A stretch of 64,000 nucleotides of DNA from Mycogone perniciosa (lineage: Eukaryota; Ascomycota; Sordariomycetes; Hypocreales; Hypocreaceae): contig JAOALB010000173.1 of NCBI GenBank assembly GCA_025331125.1, forward strand, positions 40,079 through 104,078, read 5' to 3'. The stretch's first letter is position 1. The number at the start of each line of letters is the position of its first letter. The notes below the pieces were generated by a model. It worked only from the letters and a program-made list of their open reading frames with translations, ran no database searches and was not told the origin of the DNA. Shown here one piece after another: positions 48,419 through 62,494 of this stretch. The position numbers were made by a program, and so were the translations under genes.

Positions 48419-51400
48419 ATATTAAAGTATTTTTTTAATATATTATTAATTATTTTTTAGAATATTACAGGGGCGTTAATAAGACTGAAAGGTATAATTA
48501 GGTATTTAAATAAGCTGTATTTGGTTTAAAAGGCAGTTATTTATTTATATCTTTCTTTAATTCGGATAAGGTTATAAGCGCTTTTGAAATCCAGCCTTAT
48601 AAATTACTTTTTCCTATATAGTTTATCCTGTAATTCTATAATTAACGGTAATAAAGTTTTATTTTTAATAGTAGCTTTATTAAGCTGTCGGTAATTTATA
48701 ATTAACTATAGTTTACCTTTTCTTTTTAATATAACTATAATAGGATAACCTGTTTCCGATAAAGAGGGTTAAATATACCTTTTAGCTAATATATTATTTA
48801 AATAATTATATAGGCGTTTAAACTCTTTTTTATTTAGGTTATAGATTTTATAAAAGGTAGTGCTAGCACTTTCTTTAAGTTTAATTATATAGTTTTATTA
48901 ACTGTATTCTAGTAGCTTTATATTAAGTGTTTCTTTAAATAGCTTATTGTATTTCCAGTATTCTTTAAGGATATCCTATAGCTATTCTAGTAATACTGCT
49001 ATTTTAAGGCTTTTTATTTTAAGCATTTCGTTAATATTATTAAATGCTTTCTATAAAAAGGCAATTATTTTTTAAATTTATTTATCTTTTCCTTTACTTT
49101 ATTTAACTTTTACTTTTAGGTAAATTATTTCTGTAATTAAATTAAAGGTAACTTTTTTAATTCCTTTTTTCGGTATACTTAAGGGTTTTATATAGGATTT
49201 CTGCCCTATAGTTAAAGCCTTTTTAATAGTTTTAATTACTAGGGAAGCTTTATTATCGCGCCAATAAAGCTAGCTATTTTCCTAGTTAATATTGAAGTTA
49301 TTGCATTTCAATTAAAGATAACCGAGAATAATATTATACTTATTAATATTTACTATATTATAAAGAACTACTCTTTTATATTTAGCGATTTTAAGCTTAA
49401 AATAATTAATTTTTCGCTTAATCTATTTATTATTATATATAAAGGCTCCTCCTTCTACTTAATAAAGTTAATATAGTCTAGTTTTCTTTTTTTAAGGTAA
49501 CTATAGGCGATTTATAGTTATAGGTGCAATAAAATTGCTTATCGCTTTACTGTCTACTAGTATATATAATCGATATCCTTTAACTATTATCTTTAATTTA
49601 AAATATAGTAAATCTTTATTATTACTTTTATTGTTTAATATTTTAAGAGATATAATTTATTAATTATTACTTTATAGCCCTTTTATAAGTAACGTTAATT
49701 ATTTCTTAATTTTTTTCTTTTTATATAAATTTTACAGTTAATTAGGGTTCTTTAAAGTAAATACTATTTTCTTTTATTATAGGCAGTTCCTTTATAGGTA
49801 ATAAAGTTAAACTAGTTTTAATATAGCCTTTTTATAATCTAGTTAATCTCTCTGTCCTTTAAGGTAGGTTTATACTTTATATGCTTTTATATTCGCTACT
49901 TTTAGAGTTTTTCTTATAGGTAAATAGTGTATTTATCTTTCTAGCAGTATATATAGTCTAGTAATAAATATAGGGTATTATTAGCTTATTATATATATTA
50001 ATCCTTTAATTTATTTTATTTATATATAATATACCCTAAACTATTATACTTTAAATAATATTATCGATTATATTTAAACCTTTTATTATAGTAGACGTGC
50101 TATTTTATTAATTTCTTTTAGCGGTAGATATAGTATCCTTTAAATTTATATCCTTTAAGTCCTTATAGCTAACGATATTCCTTTAGAGTTTTAATATCTA
50201 GTTTAATAATAATAATCTTAAAGTCTTAATACTATATAGTTATAATCTATTCTTTAAAAGTATTATAATCTTACACTTATTTTATAAGGAAGAATAGGAT
50301 TTTAATTAAAAATGTATTATATTTTACTTTATCTTAGAAACATATTATATACTTATATATAATATAAGTAATTTAGGATATAGTGTAGTGCTTTTTGTAA
50401 ATGGGGTTATTTGCTGTATAGTCTTTTTATATATAGAAATATATAGGTTTTTCGCGTATAGCTAAAGTAACTGGGATAGCTTTAACGGCTATTTTATTAT
50501 TAGCTCTGTTTTGTATATAGAGCTGTTTATATAAGTGTAAGTTTATCCTGTTTTGCTGTATACCTATAGTAACTCTCTCGATTAAGTTTAGGTAGTATTT
50601 ATTTAGCTTACCCTTAAGGTTACTGTTTATAGGTAATATATTTTCTAGTTTTAAAGGTATAATACTGTATAGTAATAGTCTATATTATAAAGGGTTATTT
50701 TTATCTTTATTATTAAAGTTACTGCTACTGGTTTATCCTTTATTGCCTGCAGTAATTTAATTAAAATGTTAATAGTCGATTATAGCGACTATTTATTTAT
50801 CTAGGATACTATTATCTTTATTTAGTTTTATATAGTTAGAGTTTAGGTTTTATTTTATTAAACTGTCTAGGTATAGTAAATACCTGTTTACTGTATCTTC
50901 TCTAAGAATATCTTTAAAAGTCGAGGATCTAAGTCTTAACCAATATCCCCTTTAATTTATTATAGATATTTTTTTAGGTTATTTTAAGTATTATCTGCTT
51001 TTATCTTTACTGGATTTATAAGCGAGGGAGCTATTATTATAGTATATAGTCTAGTTAAGTAATATATTATTGGTAGTCTTTAAAACTATATTAACCTTTT
51101 ATTTAAGTTTTAGCGCAGGCTTTTAGGGTTTATTAATTCTCGACTTTTATAAAGCTTTATAGTCCTTTAAGATATGCCCTAGTTTATTACAGTTATAATA
51201 AATAACCTTTGCCTTTCTTTTCTAGATAGCGTCTAAATCTATTTAACTAGGTCTTTTATTATTAGATTTAGCGATATATTCTTATTGCTTTTTACTTTAG
51301 TTTTCATATCTTTAATATTTATAAACTTGTCTGGATTACTATTATCTTTGCGTTGTATTTAAATAGAGTTTATAAAGTAAATTGTCTGTATTTATATATT

Positions 51401-51435
51401 TTTTAATAAATTTAGTGATACTTTTATTGTAAAAG

Positions 51436-54400
51436 AACTAGAAAAAGTTAACTATTACTTTTAAATCGTATTACTATTATAGTTATTATCTTTTAAAAAG
51501 TATAGCCGGCTTTATATAAATCTTAATAGCAGTTAAAATAAAGAATAACTTTATTAAGGTTAATATAGGGAATATATATTACTAATAATTAATAATTAAA
51601 AATACTTTAAATAAAGTAAAGCTTAATTTAATTAAATAAAGAATTATATTATACTAGCAATTATAATGAAACATACTTTTAAAAGATTATAAATAATTTA
51701 ATTAAAGAAAAAGCTTTTAAATTGTATATTTTATAAACTTCAACACTAAATCGAGATTATTATATAACGTATAAATATAATAAAATTCATAATAAAGAAA
51801 TATAGGTATAAATAATTTTAAATTAAATATATATAAAGCTACGGCCTGCTTTTATAATTTATACTTAATAATAAAAAGGGAAACCTTTATTAAAGCTATT
51901 ACTATTACTTTTTAATATATTACTTTTATAAAATTAAATTAAACTTTAAAATTAAATAGTATATTTAAATGTAATAAATATATAAATAATAGCAGCTATA
52001 AACTTTATTCCCTTTTATTAATAATTATATATTTATATAATAAAAGTAATTTAAAAAGAGATTAATTAAATTATTAAAATTAAAAAATTAATATTTATTA
52101 CTTTATTAAAGCTTTTAAATAAATCTTTTTAATAAACATTTATAAAATAAAGAGATTATATTAAAGTAAAAATAATATTATTTAAAGAAATATATAACTT
52201 TATTAATAAATATTACTCTTTAATATAACTAAAAGAAAATAATAACTATTAATATTAAAAAACTTATAGCAGGAAAATTTAAGTTTAGTAAATTAAATAT
52301 TTTAAAAAAACTACTATTTTAGCTATATAATTTATATCATACTTTCCTGCTAAAAATAATAAATAAACTTTTTTATAATAAATTTAAAACTATAAAATTA
52401 AAATACTATTAAAAGAAAACCTATTATATTAAAAGAATAACCTATTTCTATTTGATAAGCTATAAATAATTAAAAACTAGTGAAATAATAATTTAATAAA
52501 AGGATTTATTTGCAAATTATAAATATAATATACTGCTTTTTTCTTTTTAACTGTAAAATTAAAACGCAGTATTTATATTTATTGAAATTATTAAAAGTTA
52601 AATAATATTACTATTAAAGGTTAATACCTATTAGTATTAATTTAAGAAACCTTTAATACTTTATGCTATATAAAGGTATATATAAAATTTAATATTATTG
52701 CTGCATTTAATAACCTTTATATTATTAAAAGGGATATATAAAAACTAGCGTTTATTATAAAGTTTAGCTTCTTTAAAATATTAATTATACCTTTTAACCT
52801 TTATAATATACCTATTATATTTTAATATTATATTAACTATACTTTTTATAACCTCCTTGACTATATTTATATTATATACTTTAATAATATTTTTATATAT
52901 TTATTATAGTAAAGAAACTATTAAATATATATATATAAAGTAATAGCCTACTTTTAAAATATTAGCTTTCAAATTAATATTATTAAATATAGATTGAAAA
53001 TAATAAAAATCAAATACTTTAATTTAATTATTACTTTAAAAGGATTAAAAATAAATTTTAAAAAAGTTAAAGCTATATTAAACTAATAATTATTTAAAAG
53101 AGTAAAAAACTTATAAAAGTTTTTTAACTTTAAAAATCTTTATTATTATTGTATTTAAAAATACATTAAAATAGCTATACTATTAAATAAGCTTTTAAAG
53201 AAAAAACGATTATATATTTAAAAAGAGAAATAGCAGGAAGCCTTTAATTTAATTAAATATACTTTAAATTAATTTTAGCTTTAGCTTTTTTTAACTATAA
53301 TAAATAAATAATCTTTAAAACTAATACCTTTAATTAAGTATTAGGCGGTATTTTATTATAATATAATAAAAAAGGTATTTTATACTTCATTATTCTTTTC
53401 TATAAAGTATAAAATTTAAAAATATAACTATAAAATCTATAATAAAAAACATTTAGTAATTATTAAAATAATAAAAAAGTAATATTTAAAATTATAAAAT
53501 TTATAAAAGTTTAATATTATTATAGATTATAAAAACTTTAAATACTTTACTTTAATAAAAGCCTTAAACTGGCAGTAAATTTAATAGTTTAAATTCCTTC
53601 TTAACTTTAACTTTTATATTATTTACTAACCTGGCTTTAAGGCTATAAAGCTTAATACTTCAAATAAAAAAGTAGAAAATAAGCCTCTAAAATTAAACCC
53701 TTTTAATAATTAAATTAAAAACAGGTAATATATTATCTTTTTATAAAGGTTTTTTAACTTTAACGCTTAAGCGATGTTTTAAAAAGAAGTTTTATTAAAT
53801 ATTAAACTATCTATAAAGGCTGCCTTTATAGCTATAATAATATTAATAGAAAATAAATTAATTAATAATTTAATTGCAGTAGTATATAAATAAAATATTA
53901 TAGCGAGAGAAATATTAAAAGCAGCTTTTTATTCCTTGTAATAATAAACTTTATATATATATTTTATTTAAAAACTATTTATGTAATTTAATTTAATATT
54001 TAAGTAGGTTTAAGCCTTTAAACCTTATTAATTAAATATATTAATAGCTATAGATTTTAAAAGATACTAAAGTATTTATATAAGCCTATAAACTATATAT
54101 TAAAATAAAGGCTTTATAATCTTTACTATAAAGCTTCTTTTAATTATTATTAGTTTTATTTTATATATAGTTAAATATCTTTATTAACTATATTATACTA
54201 TTACTTAAATCCTACTACTATAATATTACTTATAAGTATTTATTAATAATAGCTTACTGCTTTATAAAGATTTATTATTTTATATTTATTACTTTACTAT
54301 TAATACAAAGATTAATTAATATATTTATTAATAAGATTTACTGCTTTTATAATATATTTAATAATATTACATTGAACTATAGTATATAGTTTATATTAAA

Positions 54401-55679
54401 GTTTTAAAAGTTACTTTTAAAGTAATTAATAGCTAAATTAAAAGAATTAATATAAGTGTAAAATAATACCTATAAGCTTTTATTTACTTTTATTAAGATA
54501 ATTAAGCCTATTAGCTTTTATGAGTTAAATATACTATAAATAATATAATATTTAAAATTATTAATATTCTTTTTTATTAATTATAGTTTTAACCTTTACC
54601 TAAAGATAAAGCCTTTATAGCCTTGCCTATTAAACCTTTTTATAGTAAAGAAAAAAGATTCTTTTTATATTAATACTATTATTAAGCGATTTAAATTTAT
54701 TATTATATAGCTAAAAGCCTTTATTAAAATATTAAGAAAGAAATATAAAGAAAACGCAAATACGCAAAAAGAGGTATTACTAATTTATATTATTAAGTAA
54801 GAAGTCTTTGTTAATATATAAAATATAAAGATTAATTAACTAATAAAAAAGCTAGATAATAAATAGGTAAAGCCTTATATAATAATAAAGGTATACTTAT
54901 AAGCCTGCGCTATTAGCCTGCTAGAAAGTATAAAGATTCTTTTAGTTTTATATTACTCCCTTTTATAATTTAAAATAGCTACTTTACTGCATTTTAAGTA
55001 GAAAATAATTAATAATATTAAACTAAGGAATATTTAAGGCAGTATACTAGAAAGAAAAGATAATATACATAGAGTATAAAAGAAATAGGAGTTTAAAGCG
55101 TTTTTAAATTATTATAATAATAATAGATTCTATTACTTTATTAAAGAAAAATACAATACTGCTATATAGTAATTAGCTAAGGATTTATAAAGCTAAAAAA
55201 AACTAATATAAAACTTTTATAAAGGAAACTTAAAAAAGTTAAGCCTACTATAATAAATATTAAAAAGAATTATAAAAAAGGAAAAGGAGGAAATAGTAAA
55301 AAAGAAATTAATGTCTGCAAAGCGCTAACTAAAAACTATACTATATTAAAGCCTATAACTAAATTATATATCATTAATACTAAAAACTATATAATTTAGT
55401 TTATTGACCTTTATATTAAAAGTATTAAAATATATTACCTGGAATTTTAATTTATATAAATAATATAGCTATTTACAGTTAAATAGCGTAATAAAGAGGG
55501 GGGGTACTGTTATAGTATTAACTGTAACGCAATATTAATGCCCTATTATATAAGCCCTAGATATATAACTAGGCCTTAACGCGTTCTTAGCTATAGCTTT
55601 CTGTAAAGCTTTAAGGCTTTCTCGCTCTCTACAGTACAATAATAATATTTGCCTTAACCTGCTTTTCTATACTATAATA
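51436..55679 (+). mobile_element. G1 Ty3/gypsy element (copy F), 5'-truncated, plus strand
   Basis: Aligns from about 51436 with 18310 onward of copy A through RT, RNase H (about 53520-53670) and integrase to the 3' LTR. About 150 bp around 53925 are missing relative to other copies. It is fused at its left to the truncated G3 copy D. TATAT at 55680-55684 is the presumed right target duplication in G2 sequence. Confidence 0.8.
55508..55679 (+). repeat. 3' LTR of G1 copy F
   Basis: 172 bp, starting TGTTATAGTATT and ending ACTATAATA, preceded by a GGGGGGGTAC purine run. With the LTR at 38633-38804 it forms an inverted pair at the ends of a 17-kb block. Confidence 0.86.
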
Positions 55680-57021
55680 TATATTTTATATTTTAAAAAG
55701 CTACTATTATATCTTTTTAAAGTTTAAGGTTTTATAATATTATGTTTCTGCTTTTTTATATAATTATTAATTATATATTAACTGCTATACTAATAATATA
55801 GGTTATAAAGCTTTTAATATCTTTTATATTATACAGTAAAGGATATAGTATTTAACTATATAGTATTATTTATATTTCTTTACTTTAAAGGGTTTAAATT
55901 ATATGAAAGTAAACTTTATGAAAAAGTATAATTATTATTTAACTTTTTAATTTTATAATTGCATTTAAACTTAATATAATAGGTTTACTTTTTAAACTTA
56001 TTATAAACCTTTTAACTAAATGTTCTTTAAATAGATTAGTTGTCTTTACTTATAAGTTTATTACTTTTATTAATAAAGCCAATAGCTATTTTTCTTAAAT
56101 ATTTTAAAGTAAAAAGTATTAACTTTTTAAGTGTTAATTTTACTAGTTTAAGTTATTAAGTTAGAAAGATTTTACTATTTCCCTATTCCTATATTATATA
56201 ATTATCCTTTTTTATTCTAATATAGTTAAATACTTTTTATATCAAATTATAAATATTATTATTTAATTAAAGATTAATATAAAAATATATTTATAAAAGG
56301 TATTAAAATACTTAGTATTAATTATAATATTATATAGTATAGTAAAATACTAGTTTATATACTTTTATTAATAGGTTTTTATATTTTTATTTTTAATATT
56401 AAATTGATTCTTAGTTATACTTTTAGTTTTAAAAGTAATTAAACATAATATTAGAAAACTACTTAAACTTTAATATTTAAAGCTATAACATTAAATTATA
56501 ATTATTATTATAAGCTTTTAAGATAATATAAATATAAGGCTAGTTGTAAAAGTAATTAATCAGCTTTGCTTTTGTATTAAAATCTCCCTCTATACCTTTT
56601 ATTTTTACTTTGTTATTCTTAACTTAAATATAGGCTAAAGAATTAAATATAGGCTAAAAAGCTACACTAAAGTATATTTCTTATTATAAAAATATAGGCT
56701 TTTAGGCCTTAAGTCTTACAATAGTTAAAGGTTGGTAAATGTCTTATAAGATATAATACTCCTTATAATATTATAACTAGGCTATCAGTAGCCTTATTAA
56801 TTCTTTTTACGTAATTAAATATTAAAGGTAATAGTATAGTTATTATAAAAAGGTATAAACTATTACAGTATATAAAATAGTAGGTTAAATAATATTTTTA
56901 TTATACTTTAAATAAGGCAAAAAGCTATAAGAGTATAGTTTAAAGGTATAGGACTAAGTTATTATATAAGGATATATATAATGTTAATAAGTTATTAAAG
57001 GGCAGGTTTAGTGCTGTAACA
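55680..57021 (-). mobile_element. G2 gypsy element, right fragment with 5' LTR (probably copy B)
   Basis: Aligns with 29118-30728 of the inner G2 element and ends in its LTR (56861-57021, 161 bp, TATTACAGTA...GTGCTGTAACA). It probably is the right end of copy B, but about 0.5 kb of G2 sequence between the parts matching 28595 and 29118 is missing, so a separate copy is possible. It is followed by the dispersed-repeat sequence. Confidence 0.75.
56861..57021 (-). repeat. 5' LTR of the outer G2 element
   Basis: 161 bp, matching 24137-24298 and 30567-30728 over its whole length. It ends in TAACA (less RIPed than TAATA), which supports TG...CA as the original ends. ATTAG (57022-57026) would be the target duplication; its left partner is lost. 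Confidence 0.85.
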
Positions 57022-57260
57022 ATTAGCTTAATAGCGCGTTATAGCCCCTATTCGATAATATATAATAGCCTTTATTTTAAGACTAAAGTAATAATTTGGT
57101 TAGAATTTGATTAGGAATTTAGTTAAGGGTATATAAGGATAGATTCTTTTTTAATTAAAGCAGCAGTATTTAATATATATAAATAATATATTATCCTTGT
57201 CCTTTTATTATTCCTTTCTTTCCTTTTTATTTATATTTTATATATTAACTATTAAAATAT
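57022..57260. repeat. RIP-mutated copy of the island's dispersed repeat
   Basis: Contains AGCGCGTTATAGCCCCTATT, TTAAGACTAAAGTAATAATT, TTTAGTTAAGGG and TATCCTTGTCCTTTT in the same order as 9650-9900, with C-to-T and G-to-A changes throughout. It has fewer tandem units than the island copy. Weak similarity may continue to about 57290. Confidence 0.65.
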
Positions 57261-57720
57261 ACTTTATTTTAAAGTATATCTTATATTATTAATATTATAT
57301 AAATTATTTAATTAAAAGTAGTAAAATCTAATATCTTTCTTTTTAAATTACGTAAACTAATTTCTTTTAAATAATTATAATATATTATTTACTATATTTA
57401 AAAGAAAGTTAAAGAAAAAAGAATTATTTATAATAGAATAATTTATATAATTTATTTTAAAGGTTAACATATTTTATAATTATGTAAATAGTCTTTAGAA
57501 ACTAAAAAAAGGGTATAGTTATAATTTAAAGTTTAATATATCTTTGAATATAAATAACTCTTATCGAAATTATATTCAAGTTTATTCTTTTAATATATGT
57601 AAATAGAATAATAATTTAAAATATATAAATTAAATAACAATAAGTAAAGTAGTAAAAGTGATTTAACTTAAAAAGCTGTTATTTAATATACAATATAAAG
57701 GTATCAAAGTTATAATATAT
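57261..57720. other. Very AT-rich DNA, nothing recognised
   Basis: No LTR, motif or open frame was found. It lies just upstream of a copia relic in the same orientation and may be older copia sequence beyond recognition. Confidence 0.4.
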
Positions 57721-58960
57721 ATTATAAATATAAAGTTTATATATATTTTTAATATAATATTATTTATTTATAAATAATAAATATTAGTTAATTATTGTAT
57801 TTAATAAAAGTAATTATTATAAATAATATTTATTTAAATATAGTTAATATTATAATAATAAATAAAGAATTATAAATAAATTGTTTATAATTATATTAAA
57901 TAAAGAGTTTAATTACATTAAACTTCAAGATTAAGGTTTTTAAAATAAAATTTATAATATAAAGATAAATGCTTTAAAAAGTATTTTAGAAGATAATAAA
58001 TTAAATATATATTTAATAATTGTAAAGGTTTTTAATTTAAATTTATAGGAATTTATATTGAATAAATAACACCTTATTGATTTATACTAAATAAATAAAA
58101 CTTTATTAATTTAAAAGTATAATTAATATATATCTTATTTTAAATATAATAATAAACTATAAAAAGTCTAAGTATTTTATATTAAAGACATTTAATTTTA
58201 TTATAAATAATGTATATTGTATTTATTTAAAATAATTAGATATTTATTTTGTAATTTCTTAAACTGTTATATAAATTGAAAGGGTTATTGAGATTATAAT
58301 TTAATAAACTATTTTTAATTCTTTAAAAAGGTTTACGTTTTATAATTAAATTTATAAAGGTTTTATTATATTTTATAGAAAAAGATTTGAATTATATATT
58401 ATTTTAATAATAAAAGTTTTAATAAAGAGTTATTATATAGTTTTAAAATACAATATATATTTTAAACTAAAGGATATAAATATTAGTTATTAAGGATTAA
58501 TTTTATTCTTAATTATAAAGAATATAAAGTATTTCTTTGTTAAAACTTTATTTTATAATATTTATAAAATAATTTAAATTTAAAAATAATTTCTTTTTCT
58601 AAAGTTTAATATTAATAATAAAGTTTAAACAAATCATAATATAGATTATAAAAGTAATTATTAAAATGATTTAAAAATAGATTTATATTTAATACAATTA
58701 TTAAAATTAAATTAAATATAATATATAATATGTTTATATCATTATATTTTATTAAAACTTTCCTTTATAATATAATATATATTAAAATATTACTAATATA
58801 TTTAATATTTAAATTTCAATATTCCTTTATTATAATATTGAAATGCTTTAATTATATTTATATAAATAAAGTTTTAATTATATATTATTATAGTAATAAA
58901 GCTTTTTATATTTAATTGTTTAATACTTTTTAATATATAAAGTGTAGATAAAAAAGAAAA
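57720..58960 (+). mobile_element. Strongly decayed copia relic (integrase end to RT)
   Basis: Aligns in order with 30734-32340 of the copia element: ATTGTATTTAATAAAAGTAATT with 30760-30785, ATATATTTAATAATTGTAAAG with 31480-31500, and the RT box region with 32220-32340. The segment has lost some hundreds of bases relative to that copy and almost all C and G. It also contains the uninterrupted site into which the inner G2 inserted in the other copy. Confidence 0.6.
58730..58915 (+). pseudogene. Open 61-codon remnant of copia reverse transcriptase
   Basis: ATG at 58730 to TAA at 58916. It is a chance-open piece of a dead gene: its C-terminal part YINKVLIIYYYSNKAFYI lines up with FYLNNILIIYYYNNKAFYI at 32264 onward in the copia RT, including the place of the YVDD catalytic box (here INK). 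The upstream part, rich in Ile, Tyr, Leu and Phe, matches the preceding RT sequence only loosely. There is no signal peptide logic and no function is expected. Confidence 0.6.
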
Positions 58961-59059
58961 AGAGGAAAAAAGAAAGGAAAAGGATAACATAGTATTGATT
59001 ATATATTACTTCTAAAATAAAATATAAATCTTTATAATGAAAGCAATATTATAAATTAA

Positions 59060-59245
59060 ATTTAAGAAAGAAAGACCTTAACAATATTAAGTTTAGTATT
59101 ATAATTCCCTATATTTCCTAAATAAATTAATGTATATAGTTAAATAATCCTTTTCTTTATTTCTTTACTCTTTAACTATAAATAAATAATTCTATAATAC
59201 TTAATTATTTATTATAATCAAAGGCTATATTTATTATATGTTTAA
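59060..59245. repeat. Left copy of a diverged direct repeat
   Basis: The block CTTTACTCTTTAACTATAAA followed by TAAATAATTCTATAATACTT and a GGCTATATTTATTATA end recurs at 62495-62750 in the same orientation (CTTTACTCCTTAACTTTAAA, TAAATAATTTTATAATACTT, AGACTATATTTACTATA). The 3.4-kb spacing could be an LTR pair of an unrecognised element. Confidence 0.4.
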
Positions 59246-61063
59246 AGTTTATTTCTATAAATTCTATTAATTCTTTATATATATTAAAAAAAAACTTTAA
59301 TTAAACACTTTTATATAAAAATTAAAGCGTTCAAGTTTATATTTATAAAAAGCTTTAAATATTATAACAGAAAATTAATATTTTTTCTTTTATTGAAATT
59401 CAACTACAAGGTTTTTAAAATTAATACAATAAATGAAATAAATTAACGACTAATTTTACGTTTTAAAGACAGTTTTTTTTAAAGTTATAATATAATGAAT
59501 TTATAGTTAATCCTTTAAAAAAATATTATTATTAATTAAAATAAATTTAAAATACTTTTAATAAAATAAAATAATAAAATTGTAAAAGGTTTACTATATT
59601 TATAAAAATTACTTTTTTTATAATAAATAGACGTTTAAAAATATAAAGGTTAAAAGCTATAAATACATTAAATGATATATTTATAACTATAAAAAGAATG
59701 TATTAATAGTTAGTATTAATTATATCAAGAAGTCATAATATAAAACCCTTTCTTTTAATAAAAAGGGTTAAATATATTATAATAAAAATGTTTCTAGAGG
59801 TTTAATATAAAAGAATATATAGATTATGAAATAGAGATTTAAAGGCTATATTAATAAGTTTTATAAAATGTAAATATAAATTAGAAAAAACGAACTTAAA
59901 TTATAAAGGTTAATAAAAATTGAACTTTCTAAATAATTTATTAAGAAATGTTAATTAAATAGCTGTTTAAAAGTATATTAATTAATAATAATTGACGTTA
60001 TAATTATAATTGATTTAAAGGTTTATAATTTTATTTACTATATATATATATATATATATATAATTAAGGGTTTAAATTATAAATTACTTTTTAAAAGATT
60101 ATTATAAAAGGGAAATAATATAATTTATAATATTATTAAATAGTGAATTCTTTATTATAAAATAAATATTTACTTATAATTTTAATATAATTGAAATTTT
60201 AAAAATATATAAACTATATAAATAGTTTAATTTATAGTTACTTTTAAGATTAAAATAGAATATATAAAAGAGATATTATATTTTATATTTTACTAAATAT
60301 TCATTTATATTTTAAGTTAATAAAATATCTTTCTCTTTGAAACAGGAATCTTTATTTTTATTTTTTAAACAAAAAAGTATTAATAAAAGATTTTAAAAAC
60401 AATTAATAATTTATAAATAAACTATTCTTATATTAATAATAAATAAATGCTCCCTATTTAACTTTCTAAATTAACCTTTTATTTTTATTTGTAACTTTCT
60501 ATATATAATATTACTTTTGATTTAGTGAATAAAAAGGTTTTCTTTTAAAAAACGAATATATTACTTTTATAAAGTATTAATATTTCAAATATAAAATTTC
60601 AATCAAAAAGTATTTATTAAATTTCATTATATTAAATATATATTTAAAAGTATATTACTATATAATGATTAAAAGCAAAATATAATACTATTATATGTTA
60701 TTTATAAACATTAAATTAAATTCAATATAATTATTTCATTTATAATAAAAACATTTCTTATTTATTATTTGAAGGAATATAAAGTTAAATTATAATACTA
60801 TAAATTCTTAACTATAACTTTAAATAATAAGACCTTATAATATTTTATAATATATTATAAACTAAAAAAGTAAGAACTTTATTAACTTAAATAACTTTTA
60901 TAATTTAATACAGTAATATATTATAAACTCAAAAATATAGTAATAACCTTTAATATTTTTAATTATTTAAAATATAATTAATTTGAAAATAAAGAAAATA
61001 AAAAAAAATAAAACCATTATATAGAACTATTTTTCTTAATATTGAAAGTAATTTACTAAGTAT

Positions 61064-61137
61064 AAATTATTATTGATTGATTTTCTTTATTATAAATATT
61101 AAATTATTATTGATTGAATTTCTTTATTACAAATATT
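61064..61137. repeat. 37-bp tandem duplication
   Basis: Two copies of AAATTATTATTGATTGA followed by TTTCTTTATTAYAAATATT differ at only two or three bases. Confidence 0.8.
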
Positions 61138-62494
61138 AAATGATTATTTAATATTATAATGATTTTGGAATTAATTAATATAAATTACTTTTAGTTATTA
61201 AAAGGTATATACAATAATACAATTAACAAAGCAAAACTTTATTTTAACCTTTAATTAAACTTTAAATTATAAAATATATAATTACTTAATAGTCTTATTT
61301 TATTTTTTATAATTTAAGTTAAATTTTACTAAAATTGAATAAAATAGAAAAACTATATTATAGAAATATTATATAAATTAAATAAAATATAATAATAATT
61401 AATGATTCTCTTTGAAATTATATACTTATACTTATAATGTAAAAGCTTTATTAACCTAATCCATTTTAAATTACATAGTAATTTAAATAGAGATTATATG
61501 ATTTAATAAAAAGAATATTAATAATAGATATAGGAATATAATTCTTTTCAACTTTTATTTATCTTTTTATATATATAAAATAATTTACTAATTAGGTTTA
61601 TTATTAAACTTTTTCTAAATTTTCTTTTGAATATTTAATATTAATAAATAATAATGAATTAGTTTAAAAAAATAATTATATTAAAGGGTATAAAAATATA
61701 AATATAAAACCTTATATATTATAGTTTATTAAGTTTTTTTTTTAAGTTTTATAAGATATTTAAATGTATTATAAATAATAAAATATTCCATTAAATTTAT
61801 AAACTTTACAAGATATTCTATTAATTAATAAAAATGAAATAATAATTTAATATTATATATTTACTATACATTAATAATAATTTAAAGTAAATAGATTAAT
61901 AAATTTAAATATATCTTTAAGTTTATATTAATTACAATTAAAAAAATAACAAGAATTACCTTTTAATAGTCTAATTAATATTCAATAATTATATAAAATT
62001 TACAAATCAACTAAACGTTTTTCTCTTACAATATAATTATTATATTAAAGTATTTCTATTATATAATACTTAAAATATACAGTAAAAGATAATGAGTTTA
62101 AATAAATATCAAATAAAGAAATTATATTACTATTTTAAAGATATTGTTTCTTTTATATAAACAGCTTGAATAATTAAATAATAATATCAGAAAAAGATTA
62201 TTAATAAATATAAAGGATTAATTAAAAAATTAAAGAAATCCTTTATATTAACATAAAATATAAAGCTATAACCTTTTCTATAAAGTATATATATACTTAA
62301 AAGAATCTATAACGTTAATTTAAAAGTATACTACCTTTTTAATTAATATAATAACTTTAAAGATTTATAAAAAGAGATATAGGTTTATTAAAGCTTTAAA
62401 TAAGGCGTTTAAGGAATATAGCTTTATAAAAAGGAAATATAAGAAATAACTAGCTTAATAAAAAGGTAATATTATAGGTTAAACTTAATAAAAA

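Larger units (their letters stand above)
44975..51435 (-). mobile_element. G3 Ty3/gypsy element (copy D), minus strand, lacking its 5' LTR
   Basis: Starts with a 392-bp LTR in reverse (44975-45366) and a purine tract (TCCCCCTCCC), then integrase (equivalent to 7192-9070), RNase H (about 47790-47970) and RT (48382-48418). From 48400 to 51435 it carries the upstream pol and gag region. At about 51435 the sequence switches without an LTR to plus-strand G1, so the 5' end was lost by deletion or rearrangement. All frames are RIP-broken. Confidence 0.8.
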
